A DNA stretch of 35,926 bases from the NCBI GenBank assembly GCA_025350865.1, contig JANXWZ010000200.1, positions 1-35,926 of the forward strand. Direction: 5' to 3'. Positions within the stretch are counted from its first letter, which is position 1. Every line of letters starts with the position of its first letter. The position numbers and the translations under genes were made by a program. Positions 18,677 to 27,469 of this stretch are shown piece after piece. This DNA is from Rhodanobacteraceae bacterium (GTDB lineage Bacteria > Acidobacteriota > Terriglobia > Terriglobales > Acidobacteriaceae). Below the pieces are notes generated by a model. That model ran no database searches, was not told the DNA's origin, and saw nothing but the letters and a program-made list of their open reading frames with translations.

Positions 18677-19543
18677 TCAATTCTCCGAAGCCATTTCAAC
18701 GTGATCGACCATGATCGTATCCACCGGCCCCCTGACCGAGTCCAGCTTCAACCCAAGCTGCTCCTGCAACGCCGTATAGATGGAGGGCGCATTGTTGTCT
18801 ATGCCGGTGGCAGCATGGGCGGCAGCCCCGGCGGGCATGTCGTCCGGAGTCCACTGCAACGTGATGTCATACTTGCCCGTCAGCCCGGTCTTATCGATCA
18901 CCTGTTTATGCACGGTCTGCGCGAGGAAGTCTGCAAGGTTCGATATCGGCACGCCTGTCGCGGTGAGATTGCCCATCATCAACCGCATCATCCCACTACC
19001 CACCTTGCCCGTCTGCGTCGGGAGTGCGTCGGCAGCTACAGGTTCAGCTACATTCTCTTTCAGCCTGGTGCCGCCCTTCGCAACGACCAGGTTGTATACC
19101 GTCAGTTCTTTCTGCTCATGATGCACCTTGAGCTTGAACCGGTCCGCCAGCATGACCTGCAACATCTGCTGCCGCTGCACCGCGCTGTCCTGCTTCGACA
19201 TCTTCTTCTGCGCCGCTACCGTCTCCGCATCCAGCTTGGCTTCGACATCGAAGTGATCGTTCTCGGCCCACCCCGGCAAGCCCGAGATTTGCTCGTCGGT
19301 CGTCAGGTTGTACGCGTACCGCAGAAGCATCTTCAGCGTGACGTTGGAGCCTGCGTACCGATCCTGACCCTGATTGATCATGATCCTGCCATCGCCCGCC
19401 TTGTTCGGCTTGATCGACACCGCATCGTACGTCGGCACCGCCATCGGGGCTTTGCCATCCTGGGCATGCATCGGCGACAAGCCAATCAACGCAATCGCCT
19501 CAAGCAGATACAAGCCTCGCCTTAGACTGACATTGGTATTCAT
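18677..19543 (-). CDS. DUF3738 / TIGR03435 family exported protein, first gene of a pair
   Basis: This protein has about 288 residues. Seen: signal peptide (LRRGLYLLEAIALIGLSPMHAQ), YDAVSIKPNKAGDG, LLRYAYNLTTDEQISGLPGW, LADRFKLKVHHEQKELTVYNLVVAKGG, VIDKTGLTGKYDITLQW and the terminal VDTIMVDHVEMASEN. It is clearly paralogous to the following gene along its whole length, so a tandem duplication is likely. The start is set at ATG 19541-19543, which opens the signal peptide; ATG 19556-19558 would add five residues. An ACTA-N6-TAGT dyad sits 39-52 bp upstream of the start and may be the operator. Function unknown. Confidence 0.88.
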   Translation of the reverse strand: MNTNVSLRRGLYLLEAIALIGLSPMHAQDGKAPMAVPTYDAVSIKPNKAGDGRIMINQGQDRYAGSNVTLKMLLRYAYNLTTDEQISGLPGWAENDHFDVEAKLDAETVAAQKKMSKQDSAVQRQQMLQVMLADRFKLKVHHEQKELTVYNLVVAKGGTRLKENVAEPVAADALPTQTGKVGSGMMRLMMGNLTATGVPISNLADFLAQTVHKQVIDKTGLTGKYDITLQWTPDDMPAGAAAHAATGIDNNAPSIYTALQEQLGLKLDSVRGPVDTIMVDHVEMASEN

Positions 19544-19581
19544 CTCGAAAGGCCTCATCTGTAAATTGCGAAACCTTTGCT

Positions 19582-19595
19582 ACTAATTCATTAGT
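19582..19595. promoter_or_regulatory. Candidate BlaI-type operator before the DUF3738 pair
   Basis: The 14-bp sequence ACTAATTCATTAGT is a perfect dyad. It has the same half-sites and spacing (ACTA-N6-TAGT) as the dyad directly before the BlaI gene at 32164-32177. BlaI/MecI repressors bind dyads of this general shape. On the minus strand it overlaps a weak -10-like TAATGA placed 17 bases after TGGACG. The link is inferred from the shared pattern only. Confidence 0.4.
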
Positions 19596-19708
19596 GGATG
19601 TTCTGATAGACGTCCATCGTTAAAATTCGCTCGCAAAAAGTAGAAAATTATTTCCGGACTTCAAAGCTGCCGCGAGCGGTCCCCACGACCGCCGCGCACA
19701 AGCTGCAC

Positions 19709-20917
19709 CTAATTCCCCGAAGGCTTCTCCAAATGATCCACCGCGATCACGTCGACAGCCGTCTTCTGGGCCTCCAGCTTCAACCCAAGCTGCTGCTGCA
19801 CGGCGTCAAACAAGCTCGGCAGCGGCTCAACCGAGGCCTCGGCCTTGGTCGGCAGTGCCGGCGGGTGGCCGTTGAACTGCGAGTCGTCCGGCGTGAACTT
19901 CAGCGTGAAATCGTACTTGCCGTCGAGCCCGGTCTGGTCAACTACCGGCCGATCCAGAACCATCGCCTGCAGCACTCCGACGAAGTCTTTCATACTGGCG
20001 TTCCCCACCGGCATATTCAGACCAGCCGGAGTTGGCCGCATTCCGAATCCGGGCAGCGGGCCTTTCGAATCATTCACCGTCATCTTCTGCCCAGTCTTTG
20101 CGACCGACAGCACAAACGCCGACATCTCGCGCTTCTCGCTATGGAACGTAAGCTTGAACCTGTCTGCAAGCAGCTTCTTGATCATGCCCTTCAACTGTGC
20201 CGCGCTGGGTGCGCCCTCCACGTCGGGAACCCCGGCAATGTCGTAGCGATCCTTGCCGATCAAGTCCGGCGCATTCACAATCTGCTTCTTTTGCACGTCG
20301 AATGCAAACGAGATCAGGTCCTCCACCGACGAAGCCCGCGTCTGGAAGTTGCGGCCGTTGATCGTCAACTGCTGCATCGAAGTCGCGCCCGAATCGTTCG
20401 GCTTGATCGTGGCCACGTCAAACGACGGGCTGGCGTCGTCGGGCATCCGCTTGATCGGCGGCGGAGGCGCAGGAATCTCCCACGCCGTCTCTTTCGAAGC
20501 ACGAATCAGCGTCAGCGGGAGGGGCGTCGCACCCTGGCTCCAGGTTCCGGCTATTGAATTGCCATCCGCGCTCAATGTGCCGCTAAAGTTGCCGCCGATC
20601 GCATCCACCGCAAACTTGACGGTCGGTCCATCCACCGACACTGTGTTCGCCGGGAACGGTTGCGGCGTCTGGTCGATGCTGTACATCTTCCCACCCCATG
20701 CGCCGTTATCGTTTTTGGTGAATCTGGCAATGATGCGCAGCGACTTTCCGGCCTCCAGTGTCCCTTGCCAGTCGCCCGCGATGTCACCCTTGGCATGAAC
20801 TGCCGCCGCTGCCGGAGCCTGCGCAGCCAGCACCCCCGTCGAGGCAGCAAGCCAAAAAGCGAACACAGTTGCAGCGAGGGCATGATTTCTACGTGCAAAC
20901 ACATTTTTCCTGAACAT
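19709..20917 (-). CDS. DUF3738 / TIGR03435 protein with an added N-terminal beta domain
   Basis: This 402-residue exported protein has a signal peptide (LAATVFAFWLAASTGVLAAQ), then an extra domain at about 45-145 (GDIAGDWQGTLEAG, MYSIDQTPQPFP, AIGGNFSGTLSADGNSIAGTWSQG). This looks like the small beta-barrel domain also seen in front of acidobacterial alpha/beta hydrolases. The DUF3738 domain fills the rest: FDVATIKPNDSG, LISFAFDVQKKQI, LADRFKLTFHSEKREMSAFVLSVAKTG, VVDQTGLDGKYDFTLKF and the terminal VDVIAVDHLEKPSGN. The start is ATG with AAAGG upstream. It is separated by 165 bp from the two shorter paralogues and is probably its own unit, divergent from the ABC exporter at 21140. Function unknown. 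Confidence 0.9.
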   Translation of the reverse strand: MFRKNVFARRNHALAATVFAFWLAASTGVLAAQAPAAAAVHAKGDIAGDWQGTLEAGKSLRIIARFTKNDNGAWGGKMYSIDQTPQPFPANTVSVDGPTVKFAVDAIGGNFSGTLSADGNSIAGTWSQGATPLPLTLIRASKETAWEIPAPPPPIKRMPDDASPSFDVATIKPNDSGATSMQQLTINGRNFQTRASSVEDLISFAFDVQKKQIVNAPDLIGKDRYDIAGVPDVEGAPSAAQLKGMIKKLLADRFKLTFHSEKREMSAFVLSVAKTGQKMTVNDSKGPLPGFGMRPTPAGLNMPVGNASMKDFVGVLQAMVLDRPVVDQTGLDGKYDFTLKFTPDDSQFNGHPPALPTKAEASVEPLPSLFDAVQQQLGLKLEAQKTAVDVIAVDHLEKPSGN

Positions 20918-21139
20918 GAGAGAACCTTTCCGGAGTGGGGCTCACCTCCACGATACGCAAGCTGAAAGCAAAAGTTCAGCACAATTTGCGACTCGACAGC
21001 CGGTGTTGCTTCCAGACCGACCTGCCCCAACATTCCGTCATTCCTCGCCGTAAGGTCGCGTATCGGCCCAATTGCATCAACGCCAACGTCAAAAATGGCA
21101 TCCCACTAAGCACGGGATACACACACCCCTTTGCTTTAA

Positions 21140-22966
21140 ATGACTACGGCCAAACTCACCCCCGAGAGTCCCCACCCTTGGCGCGACCGTGTAGCCGCGC
21201 TGAAGAACATTCCGCCGGTCTTGCACATCCTGTGGGAGGCCGGACCCAGTGTTGTCACCTAGGGTATATTCCTTCGCGTCCTCGTCGCGACGCTGCCTTT
21301 CGCGATCGCCAAGGTCGCGCAGTACATTATCACAGCCATCGCTAACCACATCCACGGCGAGGCCCTCCCGGCCAACTTCTGGATCCTTGTCGCGGCCGAG
21401 GTGCTGCTCAACGTCGCGCTCGGCCTGCTCACCCGCGCAGTCGACTACACCGACGCCCTCCTCGCCAACCGCTACACCCAGCACGTCAGCATCAAGGTGA
21501 TGGAGCAGGCGGCCCGCCTCGACATCACCACCTACGAAGACCCCGTCTTCTACGACCGCCTGGAGCGAGCCCGTGTCCAGGCCACCGACCGCCTAGCCAT
21601 GATCCAGCAGATGGGCCTGCTGTTCCAGCGCGTGATTACAACGCTGGTCTTCTCCGTCGCGCTTGCCTGGGCCTCGCCGTGGCTGGTCCTGCTGCTCGCC
21701 ATCGGCGTTCTCCCGTCGTTCCTCAGCGAGACCCACTTCGCTTTCCTGGGCTATGCCAAGAACTTCCGCCAGACCCCCGCCAAGCGCCAGATGGACTACA
21801 TCCGCGAGGTCGCCGGCAGCCGCGATGGAGCCAAAGAGGTCAAGCTCTTCGGCCTGCACAAGTTCTTCACCGACCGCTTCAAGACCCTCGCCAGCCAGAT
21901 CTACAAGGAAGATGTCGCGCTCTCCCGGTCCAAGCTCATCTTCGGCGGCCTGCTGGGCATCATCGGAACCCTTGGCTACTACGGCACCTACGTCTACGTC
22001 ATCTACCGGACATTACAGGGCCACTACGACATCGGCCAGTTCACATTCCTTACCGCCGCCATCCAGCAGGCCAGCTCCAACCTTCAGATGGTGTTCTCGA
22101 CCGCCTCCGGCATCGCCGACCAGGCGCTCTTCCTCACCGATCTCCTCGCCTTCTTCGCCATGGAGCCGATCGTCAAATCCAACCCCGACGGTCTCAAGGT
22201 GCCGCGTCCAATCCGCCAGGGCTTCGAGTTCCGCAACGTCTCCTTCGCCTACCCCGGCACCGAACGCAGGATCCTCAAAAACTTCAACCTCACCCTGTCG
22301 CTCGGCCAACGCATCGCTCTCATTGGCGAGAACGGCCAGGGCAAGACCACCGTCGTCAAGCTCATCACCCGCCTCTACGACCCCACCGAGGGTCAGGTGC
22401 TGCTCGACGGCGTAGACCTCCGCGACTATTCGCTGGAGGACCTGCACAGCCAGATGGGCGTCATCTTTCAGGACTTCATGCGCTTCGAGATGACCGCCCG
22501 CGAGAACATCGCTGTCGGCCGCGTCGACCAGCCGCACAACCAGCAGGGAATCGACGACGCCGCTCACAAAAGCCTCGCCGACACAGTCGTAAACAAGCTA
22601 TCCGGAGGCTACGACCAGATGCTTGGCCACCGATTCGAAGGTGGCGTCGAGCTCTCCGGCGGCGAATGGCAGAAGATCGCGCTCGCCCGGGCCTACCTGC
22701 GCGATGCGCAACTCCTCATCCTCGACGAACCAACAGCCGCACTCGACGCCCGCAGCGAACTCGAAGTCTTCGAGCGCTTCGCCGAGCTCACGCAGGGCAA
22801 GATGGCCCTGCTCATCTCGCATCGCTTCTCCACTGTCCGCATGGCCGACCGCATTGTCGTCCTGTCGGGCGGCCAGCTCATCGAAGAAGGGAAGCACAAA
22901 GACCTCATCGAAAAAGGCGGAGTCTACGCCGGCATGTTCGAGATGCAAGCCGCCAGCTACCGCTAG
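21140..22966 (+). CDS. ABC exporter (membrane domain fused to ATPase), interrupted by TAG at codon 41
   Basis: From ATG 21140 the frame encodes about 609 codons, with one in-frame TAG at 21260-21262 where relatives have a leucine-type residue (WEAGPSVVT*GIFLRVLVA). A TTG-to-TAG change would explain it. The rest is intact: membrane helices to about residue 335, Walker A GENGQGKTT near 396-404, signature LSGGEWQK near 505-512, Walker B LLILDEPTAALD near 525 and the H-loop LLISHRFSTVRMADR. The GGEWQK signature differs from the GGERQR of MsbA/ChvA. If translation restarts at GTG 21401, the product has 521 residues and lacks the first membrane helix. ATG 21140 follows directly after a stop codon in the same frame and has no clear ribosome site. 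The glucan-synthase-like gene follows 90 bp later, so it may export that product. It may be inactive, or the stop may be a sequence error. Confidence 0.82.
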
Positions 22967-22976
22967 CCCGTTGCTC

Positions 22977-23004
22977 CTTTGTTTGTCATTCCGCAGGAAT
23001 CTGC
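22977..23004 (+). repeat. 28-nt interspersed repeat before the glucan-synthase-like gene
   Basis: This is identical at 25 of 28 positions to 461-488. It contains CCGCAG GAAT CTGCGG, a 6-bp hairpin. Open frames starting within it read VIPQESA, as does the other copy, so it creates a false N-terminal extension for the downstream gene. Confidence 0.7.
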
Positions 23005-23043
23005 GGTTGTCTTCCGCTCTTCGCCGGCACTCCCCAGCCCTCA

Positions 23044-23049
23044 AGAGGA
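23044..23049 (+). promoter_or_regulatory. Ribosome binding site fixing the TTG start at 23057
   Basis: AGAGGA stands seven bases before TTG 23057-23059. The in-frame TTG at 22979 lies inside a repeat and has no such site, so the downstream start is preferred. Confidence 0.55.
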
Positions 23050-23056
23050 AACCAAA

Positions 23057-26000
23057 TTGTCCACCGTTCCCAACGAAGCAATCATCCCCTCGGACGGAAG
23101 CGCCACCGAGCCGGAGGTCCACACCCCCCTGCCCGAGACCCCGCCCGTCTCCGACGCCGAACTCACAGAGCGTGCGCGTCTCCTCGTCGAGAGCTGGCAG
23201 ACCGTCGCCCCTAATCCGGAGTCGAATCGCGAACCCGGCCTCACCGAGCGGCTCAAAGCCCTCACGCTGCGTCTCGACCAGACCCTCGGCGCCGCCAGGG
23301 AGCGTCACGCCGGCAAAGACCTCACCCCCGAACTCGAGCTCCTCGAAAGCAGCCGGGCCCTTGAAGGCGCGCTCAAATCCACCGACTCCGCCGTGTCAGC
23401 CATGCAGGAATTCCCCCAGATTCGCCTGAACAACGCCTGCATCCCTCGCATCATTCTGCTTGCCATCGCCTATATCGACCATACCCACGGCATCTGGTCC
23501 GCCCCGTCCTTCCAGCTCTACGTCGAGGAAGTCCAGCGCAAACATACGCTTCTCCTCGGCGAAGTTCTGCTCGCCCCGCCGGCCCTGAAGCTGGCCCAGT
23601 TGGAGTACATCCTGGACCGCGCCAACGAAATGTTCGCCGGCAACAAGCGCGTCCCCATCGAGCAGTCTCCGCTCTCCGGCCCCATCCACAGCCTGCGCCG
23701 CCTCAACCAGTTCGAGTGGCGTGCCCTGCTCGAATCCATCACCTCCTTCGACCACATCCTGCGCCAGGATCCCGTCGGCGTCTTCTCCCGCATGGAAGAT
23801 GAAACCCGCCACACCTACCATCGCCGGGTCGCGCAGCTAGCTTGCTACTCCGATTGCAGCGAGGTTGATACCGCCCGCGCCGCGCTCGATCTCTGCCATC
23901 TTGCGCGGAGCAGCAACGAGCAGGACCCCTGCTGCCGCGAGCGTACGCAGCACATCGGCTACTACCTCTTCGCCGAAGGCGCGTCCGCCCTCAAAAGACG
24001 AATCGGCTACCACCCGCCCACCGTCGAGAAGCTGCGCGATTTCGTCCGTCGCTACAACGAAGACTTCTACATCATCGGGATCATCGTCGTTTCGATCCTG
24101 CTGATTATCCCGATCAGCGCCCCGCTCGTGCCGCACGGATCCTTCGTGGCCGTGGTCTGCACCCTGTTGCTCGCCCTCATCCCGGTCACCCAGGGTGCGG
24201 TCGAACTCGTCAACGGCCTCGTGCTGTCTATGCTCAAGGCCGAGTCGCTACCCAAGGTCGACTTCTCCAGGGGAGTACCCGCCGAATCCACCTCCATGGT
24301 CGTCGTCCCCACGCTCCTGCTCAGTGAATCGCAGGTGCAGGAGCTCTTCGACGAGCTCGAAGCACGCTATCTCTCCAACGAAGACCTCAACATCCACTTC
24401 TGCCTGCTCACCGATCTCCCCGACTCCTCCACCCAGCCGCCGGCGGACGAAAACCATCCGCTCGTTCAGAAAGCCATCGCCCACATCGGCATCCTCAATG
24501 CCAAGTACGCCGGCGGCAAAGGCGGATCGTTCCTGTTGCTGCACCGCCATCGCGTGTTCAACGTCCGCGAAGGTGTGTGGATGGGATGGGAGCGCAAACG
24601 CGGCAAGCTCCTTGACCTGAACAAGCTCCTGCTCCGCGAGTTCGACTCCTTCCCCATCAAGGCCGGTCCGCTTCACATCCTCGAACGCGTTCGCTACGTC
24701 ATCACGCTCGACTCCGACACCCAGCTTCCGCGCTCCACCGCCGCACGCCTGATCGGCACCATCGCCCACCCGCTCAACCGGGCTATCGTCGACTCCCGCT
24801 CCCGAACCGTCACCGCCGGTTACGGCATCCTGCAGCCTCGCGTCGGCGTCAGCGTCTCCTCTGCCTCGCGCTCGCGGCTCGCCGCCATCTACTCCGGCGA
24901 GACCGGTTACGACATCTACACCCGCGCCGTCTCCGACGTCTACCAGGACCTCTTCGGAGAGGGCATCTTTGCGGGCAAGGGCATCTACGAGGTCAGCGTT
25001 CTCCACCAGGTTCTCGAGCGCCGCTTTCCCCGCAACGCCCTGCTCTCGCACGACCTGATAGAAGGCGCCTATGTCCGCGCCGGCCTCGTCAGCGATATCG
25101 AGATCATTGACGACTACCCCTCCCAGCATGCCGCCCACACCCGCCGCAAACACCGCTGGATTCGCGGCGACTGGCAGATCCTTCGCTGGCTCTTCGCCAA
25201 GGTTCCCGATGAGTCCGGCCGCCTCGTCCCCAACCCCATCAGCGTCATCTCGCAGTGGAAGATCTTCGACAACCTCCGCCGTTCGCTTGTCGAGCCCGTC
25301 ACCTTCCTCGTGCTCGTCCTCGGTTATTTCGTCTTCCCGGGCGGCGCGCTCTTCTGGAGTGCCGTCACCGTCGCCCTGATGCTGCTTCCCTCGCTCGCAC
25401 AGTTAGCGCTTGACCTGGCCCGAGCCCTCTTCACGCTTGACGCTGGCGCCGTTCGTGGAGCCTTCAGCGCCTGGCTTGGACAGGTTGCGTTCGCCTTCAT
25501 CAACCTCACCTTCCTCGCCCACCAGATGCTGCTCTCGCTGGACGCCATCGTCCGCACCCTGACCCGCAGCTTCGTCTCCGGTCAGCGCCTCCTCCAGTGG
25601 GAGACCGCCGCACAATCCGAAGCGAACCGAACCCGGAACACGCTCGACGGATACCTCCTCATCTCGCCAGTGATTGCGATCCTTATCGCCGCTGGCCTGT
25701 TCCTCCATCACAGTCATTCCCTCATCGCCGCCAGCCCCATCCTGTTCCTCTGGCTGATCGCCCCGCTCGTCGCCTCATGGCTCAACTCGCCCCCGCGCAA
25801 GTCCCGCACTCCGCTCAAGGAGCAGGATCGGAACTTCCTCTGGCGGCAGGCGCTTTCGCTCTGGCGCTTCTACGCAGACTTCGGCGGTGCCGACAACCAT
25901 TGGCTCATCCCCGACAACGTCGAAGAGAAGGGCCTCCACCAGGTCCGCAAGCTCTCCCCCACCAACCTCGGCATGCTGCTGAACGCCCGCCAGGCGGCCT

Positions 26001-27466
26001 ACGCTCTCGGCTTCCTCACCATCGCAGAGTTCGCCGAAGCCACACTCGGCACGCTCCTCACCTACCAGCGGATCGAGAAATATAGAGGCCACATATACAA
26101 CTGGTACCAGATCGAAACCCTCGAAGCGATCCCGCCCTTCACCATCTCCACCGTCGACAGCGGCAACCTTGCCGCCTCCTTCTACACGCTGCACGGCGGC
26201 GCGCTGGAGATGCTGAGCCACCCCATCCTGCAGGCCAAGGACTTCTCCCTTCTCGACCTCAACGACAACTCCCAGTCCCTGCAAGCTCGTGAACTTGAGT
26301 TCCGTGTCGACGAACTCTTCGCCTCACCCCCACCCTTGCTGGATTCCGCATTTGCCCGCGACCTCGAAACCCGCCGCCAGGCCCTCCGCTCCCTCATCGA
26401 GTTCCACCTGCCGTGGCTGCTCCCGGAGTACGCCCCGCTCCGCCGCCTCGGACTCCCCCAGTTCAGCGAAATGCCTGCCCTCCAGAACGCTGAGCAACAC
26501 ATCCACCGCCTCACCGAGTCCCTCGCTGTCTCCAGCGAAGACGCCGGCCTGGAAACCCTGGTCGAATCGCTCCGCGACCGCCTCCGCTTCGCCGCCGAAA
26601 AGCTCAAGCACCTCGCCGAAGATATGCAGCGCATCATCGGCCTCGCCGAAGACTCCGCCGAGCAGATGGACTTCAGCTTCCTCTTCGTTGAATCCCGCCA
26701 GCTGCTCTCCATCGGCTACGACGGCCGTCAGCACGAGCTGCACGCCGCCTGCTACGACCTCCTCGCCTCGGAGGCCCGCATCGCCACCTTCCTCGCCGTC
26801 GCCAAGGGAGATATTCCGCAGCGCGCCTGGTTCCAACTCGACCGCTCCCACGTCCTCGTCAAAGGCCGCGCCGCGCTCCTCTCCTGGACCGGCACCATGT
26901 TCGAGTACATGATGCCCGCTCTGTGGATGCGCACCTTTCCTGACACGCTCCTGACAAACTCTCTCGAAGCCGTCGCCCACATCCAGCGCGATCACGTCCG
27001 CCGTATCCCATGGGGCATCTCCGAGAGCGGTTTCGCCAAGACGGACCCTCAGGGCCGCTACGGCTACCAGGCATGGGGAATTCCCAAACTGGCCTTGAAA
27101 TACGGTGCCGAAGACGGCCCCGTCATCTCGCCGTACTCCACCTTCCTCGTCATCCCCATCCTCCGCAACGAAGCCCTCGCCAACCTCAAGCGCATGGCCA
27201 AGCTGGGCTGGGTTGGCCAATACGGTTTCTACGAGGCAGCCGACTACACCGAAGGCAGCGAACCCCAGCTGGTCCGCTCCTGGATGGCCCACCATCAGGG
27301 CATGGCCCTCCTCGCCGTCACCAATCTCCTCTGCAACGGGATCGTCCAGACCTGGTTCCACGCCAACCCCCGCGTTCGCGCCGCCGAACTGATGCTGCAC
27401 GAGAAGGCCCTGAAACAGGACACCATCCGCCAATTAGCAGAGCGCGCAGAGCCCACAGCAGCGTAG
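23057..27466 (+). CDS. Cyclic-glucan-synthase-like glycosyltransferase (GT84 + GH189-type), without GH94
   Basis: About 1469 residues match the front half of NdvB/ChvB-type cyclic beta-1,2-glucan synthases, which are normally about 2800 residues. Layout: a soluble N-terminal part; two membrane helices near 355-410; a GT84 catalytic domain with LDSD at 551-554 and RKHRW at 697-701, matching the (Q/R)xxRW signature; a block of membrane helices at about 720-930; then a glucoamylase-like (PF10091/GH189-type) domain with IPWGISESGF, WGIPKLALKYG and RSWMAHHQGMALLAV. The C-terminal GH94 phosphorylase that trims chain length is absent: the protein ends at AERAEPTAA. It is an inner-membrane enzyme expected to polymerise glucose from UDP-glucose and perhaps cyclise the chain; this is inference from the family. 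The ClC gene starts three bases after its stop. Start TTG chosen by ribosome site. Confidence 0.85.
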   Translation: MSTVPNEAIIPSDGSATEPEVHTPLPETPPVSDAELTERARLLVESWQTVAPNPESNREPGLTERLKALTLRLDQTLGAARERHAGKDLTPELELLESSRALEGALKSTDSAVSAMQEFPQIRLNNACIPRIILLAIAYIDHTHGIWSAPSFQLYVEEVQRKHTLLLGEVLLAPPALKLAQLEYILDRANEMFAGNKRVPIEQSPLSGPIHSLRRLNQFEWRALLESITSFDHILRQDPVGVFSRMEDETRHTYHRRVAQLACYSDCSEVDTARAALDLCHLARSSNEQDPCCRERTQHIGYYLFAEGASALKRRIGYHPPTVEKLRDFVRRYNEDFYIIGIIVVSILLIIPISAPLVPHGSFVAVVCTLLLALIPVTQGAVELVNGLVLSMLKAESLPKVDFSRGVPAESTSMVVVPTLLLSESQVQELFDELEARYLSNEDLNIHFCLLTDLPDSSTQPPADENHPLVQKAIAHIGILNAKYAGGKGGSFLLLHRHRVFNVREGVWMGWERKRGKLLDLNKLLLREFDSFPIKAGPLHILERVRYVITLDSDTQLPRSTAARLIGTIAHPLNRAIVDSRSRTVTAGYGILQPRVGVSVSSASRSRLAAIYSGETGYDIYTRAVSDVYQDLFGEGIFAGKGIYEVSVLHQVLERRFPRNALLSHDLIEGAYVRAGLVSDIEIIDDYPSQHAAHTRRKHRWIRGDWQILRWLFAKVPDESGRLVPNPISVISQWKIFDNLRRSLVEPVTFLVLVLGYFVFPGGALFWSAVTVALMLLPSLAQLALDLARALFTLDAGAVRGAFSAWLGQVAFAFINLTFLAHQMLLSLDAIVRTLTRSFVSGQRLLQWETAAQSEANRTRNTLDGYLLISPVIAILIAAGLFLHHSHSLIAASPILFLWLIAPLVASWLNSPPRKSRTPLKEQDRNFLWRQALSLWRFYADFGGADNHWLIPDNVEEKGLHQVRKLSPTNLGMLLNARQAAYALGFLTIAEFAEATLGTLLTYQRIEKYRGHIYNWYQIETLEAIPPFTISTVDSGNLAASFYTLHGGALEMLSHPILQAKDFSLLDLNDNSQSLQARELEFRVDELFASPPPLLDSAFARDLETRRQALRSLIEFHLPWLLPEYAPLRRLGLPQFSEMPALQNAEQHIHRLTESLAVSSEDAGLETLVESLRDRLRFAAEKLKHLAEDMQRIIGLAEDSAEQMDFSFLFVESRQLLSIGYDGRQHELHAACYDLLASEARIATFLAVAKGDIPQRAWFQLDRSHVLVKGRAALLSWTGTMFEYMMPALWMRTFPDTLLTNSLEAVAHIQRDHVRRIPWGISESGFAKTDPQGRYGYQAWGIPKLALKYGAEDGPVISPYSTFLVIPILRNEALANLKRMAKLGWVGQYGFYEAADYTEGSEPQLVRSWMAHHQGMALLAVTNLLCNGIVQTWFHANPRVRAAELMLHEKALKQDTIRQLAERAEPTAA

Positions 27467-27469
27467 ACG

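Noticed and set aside
21260..21262. TAG read as selenocysteine, pyrrolysine or another recoded residue
   Set aside because: Selenocysteine uses TGA, there is no sign of pyrrolysine use in neighbouring genes, which use TAG as a normal stop (e.g. 22964-22966), and the position is a plain membrane-helix residue in relatives.
21679..23214. A 511-residue open frame on the plus strand overlapping the ABC exporter
   Set aside because: Its translation is arginine- and proline-rich, as expected for a shifted frame in GC-rich DNA, while the overlapping frame encodes Walker A, signature and Walker B motifs.
26324..27433. A 369-residue open frame on the minus strand inside the glucan-synthase-like gene
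   Set aside because: It is the antisense shadow of the glucoamylase-like domain, with no ribosome site or family match.
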